Source: Verrucomicrobia bacterium UBA6354 (lineage in GTDB: Bacteria; Verrucomicrobiota; Kiritimatiellia; RFP12; UBA1067). Taken from it: a stretch of 6,768 nt of DNA. Positions 1 through 6,538 of the stretch are shown here, piece after piece; within the stretch, counting starts at the first letter, position 1, and every line of letters starts with the position of its first letter. Under the pieces are notes generated by a model that was given only the letters and a program-made list of their open reading frames with translations, ran no database searches and had not been told where the DNA came from. A program made the translations under genes and the position numbers. The stretch is taken from the NCBI GenBank assembly GCA_002440145.1, contig DJRS01000040.1, positions 5,167 through 11,934 on the forward strand, in the 5' to 3' direction.

Positions 1-151
1 CCGTTCCGGCGCGACCCGGAAGACCGCTCGCACAAAAAGCAAACGCCGACGGGCGACAAAAGGCTACGACAACGCTTCGCCTGACGGCTTCGCATGCCCC
101 GGCCGCCACCCTGCGGGCAAGGCAAATATCATTCTTCCTCTCCAAAGGCAG

Positions 152-173
152 GGGCGGCAGTCCCCTGCCGCCC
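152..173. terminator. Strong hairpin, possible terminator of an upstream gene
   Basis: GGGCGGCAG (152-160) pairs perfectly with CTGCCGCCC (165-173) around a TCCC loop: nine base pairs, nearly all G-C. An alternative register pairs GGCAGGGG (147-154) with CCCCTGCC (162-169). No T-tract follows on the plus strand, and only TTT follows on the minus strand, so intrinsic termination is possible but not demonstrated. It could equally be a repeat palindrome or an mRNA 3'-end stabiliser. Confidence 0.4.
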
Positions 174-266
174 GCCCGATAAGGGTGAAAACCGTCATAA
201 AACAGGCAGATATCTCCTAAAAACCGGGGGCGACCCGGACGACAACTCCCGTTTTGCCTCTCCGCC

Positions 267-285
267 ACGCCCGGGACGGGGGCGT
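267..285. repeat. Small GC-rich palindrome
   Basis: ACGCCC (267-272) pairs with GGGCGT (280-285) around a seven-base loop. It lies about 25 bp upstream of the -35 box of the promoter at 308-336. No T-tract follows on either strand, so I do not call it a terminator. Its position would fit an upstream regulatory site, but nothing else supports that. Confidence 0.3.
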
Positions 286-307
286 CGACGGGGGTCGGGA
301 GGGAGCT

Positions 308-336
308 TTGCTTTGGCAAGGCAAATTTGGTATACT
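308..336 (+). promoter_or_regulatory. Sigma-70-type promoter for the leader and GNAT gene
   Basis: A -35 box TTGCTT (308-313), a 17-bp spacer and a -10 box TATACT (331-336) predict a transcription start near 343. The alternative -35 TTGGCA (313-318) would leave only 12 bp and is rejected. The spacer contains the palindrome CAAATTTG (322-329), a possible operator. The same TATACT hexamer recurs as the -10 of the promoter at 2061-2090. Confidence 0.6.
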
Positions 337-344
337 CTTAGCGC

Positions 345-367
345 TTGAGATGGATGCGCGATCTCAA
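345..367 (+). promoter_or_regulatory. Stem-loop at the 5' end of the GNAT leader transcript
   Basis: TTGAGAT (345-351) pairs perfectly with ATCTCAA (361-367) around a nine-base loop. It begins about two bases after the predicted transcription start, so it would cap the mRNA 5' end. That position can slow 5'-end decay. It also buries the A of the ATG at 367, disfavouring that codon as a start and leaving 394 or 412 as better candidates. Confidence 0.4.
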
Positions 368-411
368 TGGACAATAGTCGAGAGAAGGCGTGCATGAATG
401 AGGAGAGCAGA

Positions 412-585
412 ATGAAGAAATACGATTTGACAGCCGGCGGACCGCCCTGTTCCAACCTGGGCGCGGCGGGCTCTTGCCGGTTGCAGTCGCGGCAAGGATG
501 CGGGATTCCCATGCGTCCGGGCGGTTCCGCGGCGGTCTGTGGAAGCAGCCGATTGGAGGAGCATGTCCGTTTGCTATACGCTTGA
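412..585 (+). pseudogene. Decayed N-terminus of a MATE-like transporter (tentative), or leader ORF
   Basis: ATG 412 has a good ribosome binding site (AGGAGAG, 401-407). In-frame ATGs also occur at 367 and 394, the latter behind AGAAGG (383-388). The product from 412 is 57 residues. It opens MKKYDLTAGG, like the YDLTxGx start typical of MATE-family sodium- or proton-driven drug exporters, but has no hydrophobic helices. Short pieces resemble the expected continuation: NLGA, AGSC-LQS and GGSAAVCGSS in this frame, and LLPVAVAA and DSHASGRFRGG in the +2 frame. The last two recall the MATE pattern D-x4-GRF-x-G. I infer a transporter start broken by frameshifts and deletions. The resemblance comes from memory, without an alignment. 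The alternative is a short leader peptide: the frame stops 20 bp inside the GNAT gene, so its translation could be coupled to GNAT. Confidence 0.35.
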
Positions 586-964
586 CCGCCGGCCGACGGG
601 CGCGGAACTTCTGCCGCTCTATGAAGCGGCGGGGTGGCTCGAACCGGGTGAAGACGCGGCGTTTCTCGACCGGCTGGCGTCCGGTTCGCGGCAATTCGCC
701 TGTGCATGGGAAGACGGACGGCTCGTCGGGTCCATGCGCGCGCTCGCGGATGGCGTAAGCGATGCGTACCTGCTCGACCTCGTCGTCCTGCCCGGGCGGC
801 GCCGCTGCGGAATCGGCGCCCAGCTGGTGCGGCGCCTCGCGGAGGCCCTGAAGGCGGAGGGGTACGGCTGGTGCATTCTCGTCGGTGCACCGGGGACCGC
901 GGCGTTCTATGCGCATCTGGGTCTGCCGGCCCTGGAGGGGTATGTGCCTTATCGCTTGGTTTAG
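563..964 (+). CDS. GNAT-family N-acetyltransferase
   Basis: This 133-residue protein has the length of a single-domain GNAT enzyme, which moves an acetyl group from acetyl-CoA to an amine. Motif A, the acetyl-CoA pyrophosphate-binding turn, is clear: strand LLDLVVLP (about 70-77) runs into R-R-R-C-G-I-G (79-85) and the helix AQLVRRLAEALKAEG. Further on, AFYAHLGLPALEGYVPYRL fits the usual GNAT motif B region, where a Tyr lies near the thiol of CoA. I chose ATG 563 because GGAGGA (555-560) lies just upstream. The in-frame GTG at 539 would add eight residues and has no comparable site. The spacing of two to four bases is short. The substrate cannot be read from the sequence. The promoter at 308-336 lies 220 bp upstream, so the gene has a long leader. 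The DUF2156 gene follows after 82 bp. Confidence 0.85.
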   Translation: MSVCYTLDRRPTGAELLPLYEAAGWLEPGEDAAFLDRLASGSRQFACAWEDGRLVGSMRALADGVSDAYLLDLVVLPGRRRCGIGAQLVRRLAEALKAEGYGWCILVGAPGTAAFYAHLGLPALEGYVPYRLV

Positions 965-1046
965 CGCGGCATCGCCCGGGTGCGCGGGCCGTCCGGTCCG
1001 GCCGGCCGTCCAATTCGCTCCATAATATAAGGATTAAAGGAATCAC

Positions 1047-1958
1047 ATGTTCGATATCCACTCGTTCAAACGTCTTTCGTGCCCGGATGTCGCGTATTTG
1101 CGTACGCGTCTGGCCGGGGCGGAGCATATGACATGCGAACTTTCGCCGTTGAATCTGTACGTTTGGGGCTATACGTCCGAGACGGTTTGGCAGGAGTGCA
1201 ACGGCCACCTCTACTTCCATCTGCGCAAGGAGGACATGCTCCTTTTCGCCGATTTCGGCGCGGACGCCCGCACGCCCGGCCCGTCGGAATTGGCGGAAGC
1301 GTCCGCGGCATTGCGCGCGGCGGGGTATGGCGGCAAGATCTGGCAGGTGCGTCCGGCCTATCTCGACGCGCACCCGCAGACGGCGGAATTCTTCGTCCCG
1401 CGGCTGGAGGACGATGCCGCGGCGGAATACGTCTACGAGACGGCGGCGCTGCGCGATCTGACGGGCGAGAAGCTCCGCAAAAAGCGCAATCTCATCAAAC
1501 AATTCCTCAGGGCGCATCCGGAACCCGTCGTGAAGGACGTGGCGGACGGCCCTGTCCTGGAGGATTGCCTGGCGCTCGCGGCGGAATGGCGCGCCCGGCA
1601 GGAGAATCCCGGCACGGAAGCGCTCGTCCGCGAGGCGGACGCGCTCGGCCATCTGCGGGACGGTTTTGCCGCGCTGGGCTGCGAGGGCGTCGCGGTTTAC
1701 ACGGAGGAAGGCCTCGCGGCTTTCTGCGTCTACGACCGCGTCAACGCCGAAGTCTTCACCGAGTCGTTCGAGAAGAGCCGCTTCGGCGTGAAGGGCGCGG
1801 CGCAATTCGCGAACCACGAGATGGCGAAGCGGCTTTCCGGCCGGGCGCGGTACATCAACCGCGAGCAGGATCTGGGTTCCGAGGGCTTGCGACATGCGAA
1901 ACTCTCCTACGACCCCGCGTTCCTGCTCAAAAACGACATCCTGGTTCCGCGCGTCTGA
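1047..1958 (+). CDS. DUF2156 domain protein (LPG-synthase C-terminal-like acyltransferase fold)
   Basis: A soluble 303-residue protein with no signal peptide or membrane helix. I recognise the DUF2156 family, which shares its tandem GNAT-like fold with the C-terminal half of phosphatidylglycerol lysyltransferase (MprF). The best marker is the C-terminal stretch INREQDLGSEGLRHAKLSY (N271 to D275 and on). A central basic segment, LTGEKLRKKRNLIKQFL (about 145-161), precedes the second fold and is also typical. MprF-type enzymes transfer an aminoacyl group from tRNA to a lipid. Stand-alone DUF2156 proteins lack the flippase half, and their substrate is unknown here. The start at 1047 has AAAGGA (1036-1041) upstream. 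AT-rich CATAATATAAGG at 1021-1032 might hold a weak -10 box, but I see no matching -35, so co-transcription with the GNAT gene is plausible. The length is normal for the family, and no frame break is visible. Confidence 0.85.
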   Translation: MFDIHSFKRLSCPDVAYLRTRLAGAEHMTCELSPLNLYVWGYTSETVWQECNGHLYFHLRKEDMLLFADFGADARTPGPSELAEASAALRAAGYGGKIWQVRPAYLDAHPQTAEFFVPRLEDDAAAEYVYETAALRDLTGEKLRKKRNLIKQFLRAHPEPVVKDVADGPVLEDCLALAAEWRARQENPGTEALVREADALGHLRDGFAALGCEGVAVYTEEGLAAFCVYDRVNAEVFTESFEKSRFGVKGAAQFANHEMAKRLSGRARYINREQDLGSEGLRHAKLSYDPAFLLKNDILVPRV

Positions 1959-2012
1959 CGGGGACCGTCCCGGGAATCCGCCTGCAAACCACGCTCCCGG
2001 CCGCGAAGCGGA

Positions 2013-2031
2013 CGAATCGGAAGCCGGTTCG
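2013..2031 (+). terminator. Hairpin downstream of the DUF2156 gene, weak terminator candidate
   Basis: CGAATCGG (2013-2020) pairs with CCGGTTCG (2024-2031) with one T-G wobble around an AAG loop. It lies 55 bp after the DUF2156 stop and before the next promoter, where a terminator is expected. The following CGTTCCTTGCCTTCCC is pyrimidine-rich but not a T-tract, so factor-independent termination would be inefficient. Confidence 0.3.
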
Positions 2032-2050
2032 CGTTCCTTGCCTTCCCGCC

Positions 2051-2090
2051 AAAAAAAGAGTTGCCAACGAACGGCTGTTCATGATATACT
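2051..2090 (+). promoter_or_regulatory. Strong promoter with A-tract for the debranching gene; leaderless transcript expected
   Basis: The -35 box TTGCCA (2061-2066) and the -10 box TATACT (2085-2090) are 18 bp apart. A seven-A run (2051-2057) ends just before the -35 box, in the position of a proximal UP element. Counting about seven bases from the -10 box puts the start at 2097-2098, on the first base of ATG 2098. The bases between -10 and ATG (TGTTTCC) contain no ribosome binding site. Together these point to a leaderless mRNA. Confidence 0.65.
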
Positions 2091-2097
2091 TGTTTCC

Positions 2098-5000
2098 ATG
2101 AAGATGCTTCAGACACCGAGTCCGCGCGCATTTCTGTTGAAGTGGCGCGGCGATATGCTGGATGTTTCCTTGACGGTGGAACCGCCGCGGAAGGGACGGG
2201 CGGCGTTCCGCACGAATATCGGACACGCCGGCGTCCGCCGCCGGGAGATCATCGCCGAGACCGAGCGCGGCGAATTGCCGCTCGCGCGCGCCTGGACGGA
2301 CATTCCCCTGGCCGAGACGGCGCCCGGACGTTTCTCCGCGTCGATCCCGCTCGAGGAAGTCGGCATCTTCAGCGGCAAGGCGTGTTTCTTCCCGGAGGGG
2401 TGCGACGTGCCCGAATGGCCCGAGGGCGAGAATATCCATGTCAAGGTCGAGAGCGAAACGACGCGCGCGGACAACACCATCTACACGGTCTTTCCGCGGC
2501 AGTTCGGCTCCTTCCGGGAAGTGGCGCGGCGTTTGCCGCTCATCATGGACAAGATGGGGTTCCGCTGCATCCAGACGCTTCCGCCGTTCCCGGTCCCGAC
2601 GACCTACGCGGTGATGGGGGAGTATGGCAGCCCCTTCGCCGCGCTGGACTTCCTGAGCGTGGACGGCGCGATGGCGGAGTTCGACGTGCGCACGACACCC
2701 CTGGGGCAGTTCCGGGAGCTTATAGACGCCGTCCATGCGCGGGACGGGCTCTTCTTCGTCGATTTGCCGGCGAACCATACGGGCTGGGCCTCGACGCTGC
2801 AGACGCACCATCCCGAATGGTTCGACCGCAAGGCGGACGGCACGTTCGTCTCGCCCGGCGCCTGGGGGGTTGTCTGGGCGGATCTCGTGGAGCTCGACTA
2901 TTCGCACGCGGAGCTGCGCGCCTACATGGCGGACGTCTTCCTCTTCTGGTGCCGGCTCGGCGTGGACGGCTTCCGGTGCGACGCCGGGTACATGATTCCC
3001 GTCGAGACCTGGTCGTACATCGTCGCGCGCGTCCGCGAGGAATATCCCGATACCGTGTTCATGCTGGAGGGGCTCGGCGGCGATCTGGCGGTCACGGACC
3101 GCCTGTTGGCGGAAAGCGGGCTCGACTGGGCGTATTCGGAACTCTTCCAGACCTACGATCGCCGCCAGTTCGAAGCCTACCTGCCGGGCGCGTTCTCGCG
3201 CAGCGAGACGTTCGGCACGCTTGTCCATTTCGCCGAGACGCACGACAACGACCGCCTTGCGAAGAAAGGGAAGACGTATGCGCGTTTGCGCGTGCAGCTG
3301 GCGGCGCTTCTGAGCGCGCAGGGCGCGTGGGGAATCGCCAACGGCGTGGAATGGTATTGCACGGAGAAGATAGACGTCCACCGCAAGAACGATCTGAACT
3401 GGGGCGCCGCCGACAATATGGTGGAGCTTGTCGCGCGCTTGAATGCGCTTTTGGCTTCCGACCCGTCCTTCACGGGGGCGGTCCGGCTGGAAGTCGTCAC
3501 GCGCGGCGGGGGCAATACGCTGGCCGTCGCGCGCGGCAACGACTGCCTTGTCCTCGCCAACCTGGACTGCGAGAAGGGTGCGTCCGTGGACTGGGACCGC
3601 GCCCGTTTCCGGGCGACCCGGGCGGAAGACAGGCTGACCGGCCGCCGCGTGGACGCGACGCGCGCCGTCCGTCTCGCGCCGGGGGAGGTCCTGTTCCTGC
3701 GGGACATCGCGCGGCCGCCGGCCGTCCGGACCGCCCCTCCCGCCCTGGAGCGGGAGGCGGCGTTCCACTGGCGTTATCCGCGCGATACGCGGCGCGAAAC
3801 GGTGGCGGTTTCGGGGAGCATGCTGGAAGTCTCCGCGCCCGCGGCGTTCCGCGGCGCGCTGGTCGATCCGCGGACGGGCAAGACCTTGCGCGCCTTCCGT
3901 TCGCAACCCGCTCCGGCGGGGGAGGGCTTCGCCGCGTCGTTTCCCGTTCCGGATTACGAGGGGGACGGCACGGGGTGCCGTGTTTTGGCGCTGAAGCTGA
4001 GCGTGTACGGACCGGACGGCGCGAAACATGTGTCGTCCAGGCTGGCGATTCCGCCCCCGGCGGACGCGGCGCGCGTGCAGACGGCTTTGTCGGGCGCCGA
4101 GGTGCGCCGGGCGCCCTTCATGCGCACGGTTCTCTCGAACGGGGCGGGCGCCGCGGCGCAGATCCGGACGGGGTGGGGCGGGATCGCGAGCCAGTACGAC
4201 GCTTTTCTCGCGGCGAATCCGGACGCAAACTGTCCGTCCGACCGGCTCAACGTCTGGACGCGCACGCGGTGCTGGGTGCAGCGCGAGGGGTATGTGCGCG
4301 AAGTGGACGCGCGGTGTCTTGTGCGTTTCGATGCGGACCCCGCCGGACGTTCGGCGCGGTGGCTGTTCTGCGTGCCGTGCGGCATGGGCAGGACGGTTTC
4401 GCTGTCCTTCGAGGTGGCGCTCGCGCAAGGTTTCAACGCCGCGCGTCTGAAAGTGGCGCGGCAGGTTTCCGTGCGCACGGACGACGTCAAAGGCAGCGTG
4501 CGGCTCGTGTTCCGCCCGGATGTCGAGTGGCGCAGCTTCCATGCGACGACGAAAGCCTACCAGGGGGCGGAAACGCTCTTCCCTTCATCCTGCACGGTCA
4601 AGGAAGACGGCGTGGAGTTCCATCCCTACGAGGCGACATTCGCGTTTTCCGTCAAGGGCGGCGTCTACCACCACGAGCCGCAGTGGACGTACAATGTCTC
4701 CCATGCGGAAGAGGCAGCGCGCGGACAGGACGGTTCGGGCGACCTCTTCAGCCCGGGCTGGATATCGGCCGATCTGGCGTCCGGCGACGGGATGGAGCTT
4801 GTGGGCGAGGTGTCGGGCATCGGGCCCGTGCGCGGCGCGGCGCCTTTGCGTTGGGGGGAGGCGTCCTATGAGCCGGCGGGGGTGTTGCCGTTCGAGCCGG
4901 CGCTGCGGCGCGCCCTCGGTCTTTTCATCGTCAAGCGCGACGATCTCAAGACGGTCATAGCGGGCTATCCGTGGTTCCTGGACTGGGGACGCGACACCTT

Positions 5001-6042
5001 TATCTTCATGCGCGGCATGATCGCCGCCGGCATGATCGCCGATTCCGTCGCCATTCTGCGCGCTTTCGCCGCGTTCGAGGAAGGCGGCACGCTCCCGAAC
5101 ATCATTTACGGACAGACGGCCGGCAATCGCGACACGAGCGACGCCCAGCTCTTCTTCATCCGCTGCGTGCGCGAATTGGCGGAGAAGGGCGCCGGCGGCG
5201 TCGCCTCCGACCTGACCATCCTCCGCAAGACCTGCCGCGACATCGTCGCGCACTACATGACCGGGACGGACAACGGCATCCGCATGGACGCGGAAAGCGG
5301 CCTCGTCTGGAGCCCCTCGCACTTCACGTGGATGGACACCAACTATCCCGCCTGCACGCCGCGCACGGGGTATCCGGTGGAGATTCAGGCTTTGTGGGTT
5401 TCCGCTCTGGAGTTTGTCGGCGAGACGGCCCTGGCGGAAAAAGTCCGCGCCTCCATCCGGAAGTACTTCCTGCGGCCGGAAGGCGGAAGCTGGGATTGCC
5501 TGGCCGCGCCGCATGGAGAAAGCGCCGCGCAAGCCGTGCCCGAGGATACCGTGCGGCCGAACATCCTGTTCCTGGTGACGCTGGGCATCGTGAAAGATCC
5601 CGCCATCGTCCGCCAGGCGGAGGAGCTTCTGGTTCCCGGCGGCGTGCGTTCGCTGAATGCGGAGAACCCGCTCTACAAGGGAATCTACGCCGGCGACGAG
5701 GATACCCAACGGAAGCCAGCCTACCACAACGGCACGGTCTGGGCGTGGCCGTTCCCGCTCTATGCGGAAGCTTTGGTGGCGACAGGTCTGGCAACGCGCG
5801 ACCAGGCGCGGCAGATTCTGGCGTCCGCCGTCGAGAATCTGAACGCCGGTTGCCTCTGCCATATGAGCGAAATCGCGGACGGCGACGCGCCCCACGCGCA
5901 AAAAGGCTGTACGGCCCAGGCCTGGAGCGTCAGCGAACTCTTGCGCGTCTGGCTGGAACTCGCGCCGGAATCCGTTCAGGGTCCAGACGGGAGTCGCCTA
6001 ACCGTTGATTCTCGCGCTTGTCAACCCGAGCCGGCAATCTAG
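2098..6042 (+). CDS. Bifunctional glycogen debranching enzyme: GH13-type glucanotransferase fused to amylo-alpha-1,6-glucosidase (GDE/GH133)
   Basis: A 1314-residue cytoplasmic protein without signal peptide. After an N-terminal beta domain (about 1-110) comes a GH13 barrel with all four regions: DLPANHTG (222-229), GVDGFRCDA with nucleophile D295, FMLEG with acid/base E324, and ETHDNDR with D383. A beta domain follows, then a GDE N-terminal-like domain (about 670-910: LSNGAG, SQYDAFLAANPDA) and the GDE catalytic toroid (about 930-1300). That last domain has GYPWFLDWGRDT (956-967), WMD (D1080), TPRTGYPVE (1087-1095), AYHNGTVWAW (1208-1217) and SEI (E1258) before GCTAQAWSVSELLR. By analogy with eukaryotic AGL, the first half would move maltosyl or maltotriosyl stubs (4-alpha-glucanotransferase) and the second would hydrolyse the remaining 1,6-linked glucose. 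D1080 and E1258 are my inferred catalytic acids. The frame is open upstream to 1894, but that part overlaps DUF2156. ATG 2098 fits the promoter and the start of a plausible domain. The last 24 or so residues look like a nonconserved tail. Confidence 0.9.
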   Translation: MKMLQTPSPRAFLLKWRGDMLDVSLTVEPPRKGRAAFRTNIGHAGVRRREIIAETERGELPLARAWTDIPLAETAPGRFSASIPLEEVGIFSGKACFFPEGCDVPEWPEGENIHVKVESETTRADNTIYTVFPRQFGSFREVARRLPLIMDKMGFRCIQTLPPFPVPTTYAVMGEYGSPFAALDFLSVDGAMAEFDVRTTPLGQFRELIDAVHARDGLFFVDLPANHTGWASTLQTHHPEWFDRKADGTFVSPGAWGVVWADLVELDYSHAELRAYMADVFLFWCRLGVDGFRCDAGYMIPVETWSYIVARVREEYPDTVFMLEGLGGDLAVTDRLLAESGLDWAYSELFQTYDRRQFEAYLPGAFSRSETFGTLVHFAETHDNDRLAKKGKTYARLRVQLAALLSAQGAWGIANGVEWYCTEKIDVHRKNDLNWGAADNMVELVARLNALLASDPSFTGAVRLEVVTRGGGNTLAVARGNDCLVLANLDCEKGASVDWDRARFRATRAEDRLTGRRVDATRAVRLAPGEVLFLRDIARPPAVRTAPPALEREAAFHWRYPRDTRRETVAVSGSMLEVSAPAAFRGALVDPRTGKTLRAFRSQPAPAGEGFAASFPVPDYEGDGTGCRVLALKLSVYGPDGAKHVSSRLAIPPPADAARVQTALSGAEVRRAPFMRTVLSNGAGAAAQIRTGWGGIASQYDAFLAANPDANCPSDRLNVWTRTRCWVQREGYVREVDARCLVRFDADPAGRSARWLFCVPCGMGRTVSLSFEVALAQGFNAARLKVARQVSVRTDDVKGSVRLVFRPDVEWRSFHATTKAYQGAETLFPSSCTVKEDGVEFHPYEATFAFSVKGGVYHHEPQWTYNVSHAEEAARGQDGSGDLFSPGWISADLASGDGMELVGEVSGIGPVRGAAPLRWGEASYEPAGVLPFEPALRRALGLFIVKRDDLKTVIAGYPWFLDWGRDTFIFMRGMIAAGMIADSVAILRAFAAFEEGGTLPNIIYGQTAGNRDTSDAQLFFIRCVRELAEKGAGGVASDLTILRKTCRDIVAHYMTGTDNGIRMDAESGLVWSPSHFTWMDTNYPACTPRTGYPVEIQALWVSALEFVGETALAEKVRASIRKYFLRPEGGSWDCLAAPHGESAAQAVPEDTVRPNILFLVTLGIVKDPAIVRQAEELLVPGGVRSLNAENPLYKGIYAGDEDTQRKPAYHNGTVWAWPFPLYAEALVATGLATRDQARQILASAVENLNAGCLCHMSEIADGDAPHAQKGCTAQAWSVSELLRVWLELAPESVQGPDGSRLTVDSRACQPEPAI

Positions 6043-6057
6043 GATGAGGGCCGGCTC
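6028..6057 (+). terminator. Hairpin enclosing the stop codon of the debranching gene
   Basis: GAGCCGGC (6028-6035) is a perfect inverted repeat of GCCGGCTC (6050-6057) around a 14-base loop that contains the TAG stop (6040-6042). The stem is GC-rich and stable. The downstream CGCCAATGGATCTGACTTTT has only a late TTTT run, so it is a weak intrinsic terminator at best. Terminating ribosomes would cover the stem, so it may form only after they leave. Confidence 0.4.
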
Positions 6058-6100
6058 CGCCAATGGATCTGACTTTTGAAGCCGCACGGCGGATTTCAGT

Positions 6101-6121
6101 GGAGTCTCCCCAGAGTTTTGA
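6101..6121 (+). repeat. Left terminal inverted repeat
   Basis: GGAGTCTCCCC followed by AGAGTTTTGA. The first 11 bases match the right repeat (6539-6559) exactly in reverse complement, and 18 of 21 match overall. Confidence 0.5.
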
Positions 6122-6190
6122 CAGAAAGTGTGCAGATTCCCCGGCAGAAACAGGGATTTGGGCGATTTAGCAACTGCAATAGGCGTCTCA

Positions 6191-6205
6191 GACCGCGCGG
6201 CGGTC
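6191..6205. repeat. Short perfect hairpin
   Basis: GACCGC (6191-6196) pairs with GCGGTC (6200-6205) around a GCG loop. The nearby GACCG (6214-6218) could compete for CGGTC (6201-6205). It lies inside the MITE-like segment. No function can be assigned. Confidence 0.3.
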
Positions 6206-6396
6206 CGTCAAACGACCGTTCGCCGTGTTCCTCTGCCCGAGATGCCAATCGTGCAGCAGGCAGAAGCCCCAACCCCCTTGCGCCGGAACCGCCGCGCGCG
6301 CAGAAAGGACGCGGACGCCTTATGGAGACGGGAGGGGTGGTTTGGTCCGGATTCCCGCCGGGGCAGAGACAAATCTCCGCAGTGTTTTGTTTCCGT

Positions 6397-6515
6397 CCCC
6401 GTGGACGGGGCAAAGGGTCGAGACGGACGGCTCTTCCGCTCCGACCCTCGTACTCCCTTCGGGTGCGCTCGGAGAAAACGACGCTTCACGGCGAGAAGCG
6501 CGCCATGCGCGCCAT
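6397..6515 (+). ncRNA. Cluster of hairpins with two mutually exclusive stems; structured RNA candidate
   Basis: In order: CCCCG/CGGGG (6397-6401 with 6406-6410); AGGGTCG (6414-6420) with CGACCCT (6442-6448), with an inner CGGA/TCCG stem; CTCCGA (6439-6444) with TCGGAG (6469-6474); CGCTTC (6482-6487) with GAAGCG (6495-6500); and a tandem GCGCGCCAT (6498-6506, 6507-6515). The second and third stems share bases 6442-6444 and cannot form together, as in attenuators. CCCTTCGGG (6455-6463) could add a UUCG-type tetraloop. No riboswitch family is recognised. The cluster lies upstream of the predicted promoter at 6576-6604, so it would act on the next gene only if transcribed from elsewhere. The strand is uncertain, and it may be just the interior of the mobile element. 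Confidence 0.25.
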
Positions 6516-6538
6516 TCCCGGGTCCGCCCGCGGCAAGT

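Larger units (their letters stand above)
1..300. other. Non-coding spacer with hairpins and short repeats
   Basis: I see no credible gene here. All three forward frames reach stops or give arginine- and proline-rich translations without family features, and none looks like the 3' end of a gene entering from the left. The stretch holds a strong hairpin at 152-173, a second palindrome at 267-285, a 10-bp direct repeat (GCGACCCGGA at 11-20 and 230-239) and one copy of a 12-bp repeat whose other copy lies in the promoter at 308-336. An A/T-richer patch at about 186-224 stands out from GC-rich surroundings but does not form a clear promoter. Confidence 0.6.
116..326 (+). repeat. 12-bp direct repeat GGCAAGGCAAAT, two copies
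   Basis: Perfect copies of GGCAAGGCAAAT lie at 116-127 and 315-326, 199 bp apart. The second copy sits in the spacer between the -35 and -10 boxes of the promoter and continues into the palindrome CAAATTTG (322-329). This makes it a candidate protein-binding site. A 12-bp repeat is uncommon over such a short distance but not impossible by chance. Confidence 0.35.

Noticed and set aside
94..348. 84-residue frame at the window start
   Set aside because: It runs through two hairpins and the promoter, is Arg/Gly/Pro-rich, and has no ribosome binding site.
966..1020. Possible terminator between GNAT and DUF2156
   Set aside because: Only a weak five-pair stem (GCCCG/CGGGC near 973-988) and loose GGCC palindromes are present, with no T-tract. 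This is not enough for a call.
195..1895. 566-residue open frame on the minus strand
   Set aside because: It runs opposite the GNAT and DUF2156 genes, which have clear family motifs. The translation is Arg/Pro/Ala-rich without domains, the usual shadow of GC-rich coding DNA.
1894..2097. 68-codon upstream extension of the debranching enzyme
   Set aside because: It would overlap the end of DUF2156 and read through the hairpin and promoter. The peptide is low-complexity, and the domain starts naturally after ATG 2098.
1927..4542. 871-residue open frame on the minus strand
   Set aside because: It is antisense to the debranching gene, and its composition is dominated by Arg, Ala, Pro and His. 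No domain or ribosome binding site is seen. Third-position GC bias removes stop codons in this frame.
2142..4871. 909-residue open frame on the plus strand in another frame
   Set aside because: It overlaps the debranching gene, whose catalytic motifs fix the true frame. The translation is Gly/Arg-rich and unstructured.
6096..6413. Minus-strand 105-residue frame in the spacer
   Set aside because: It has no domain or start signals, and its coding looks random. It starts or ends inside repeat structures.
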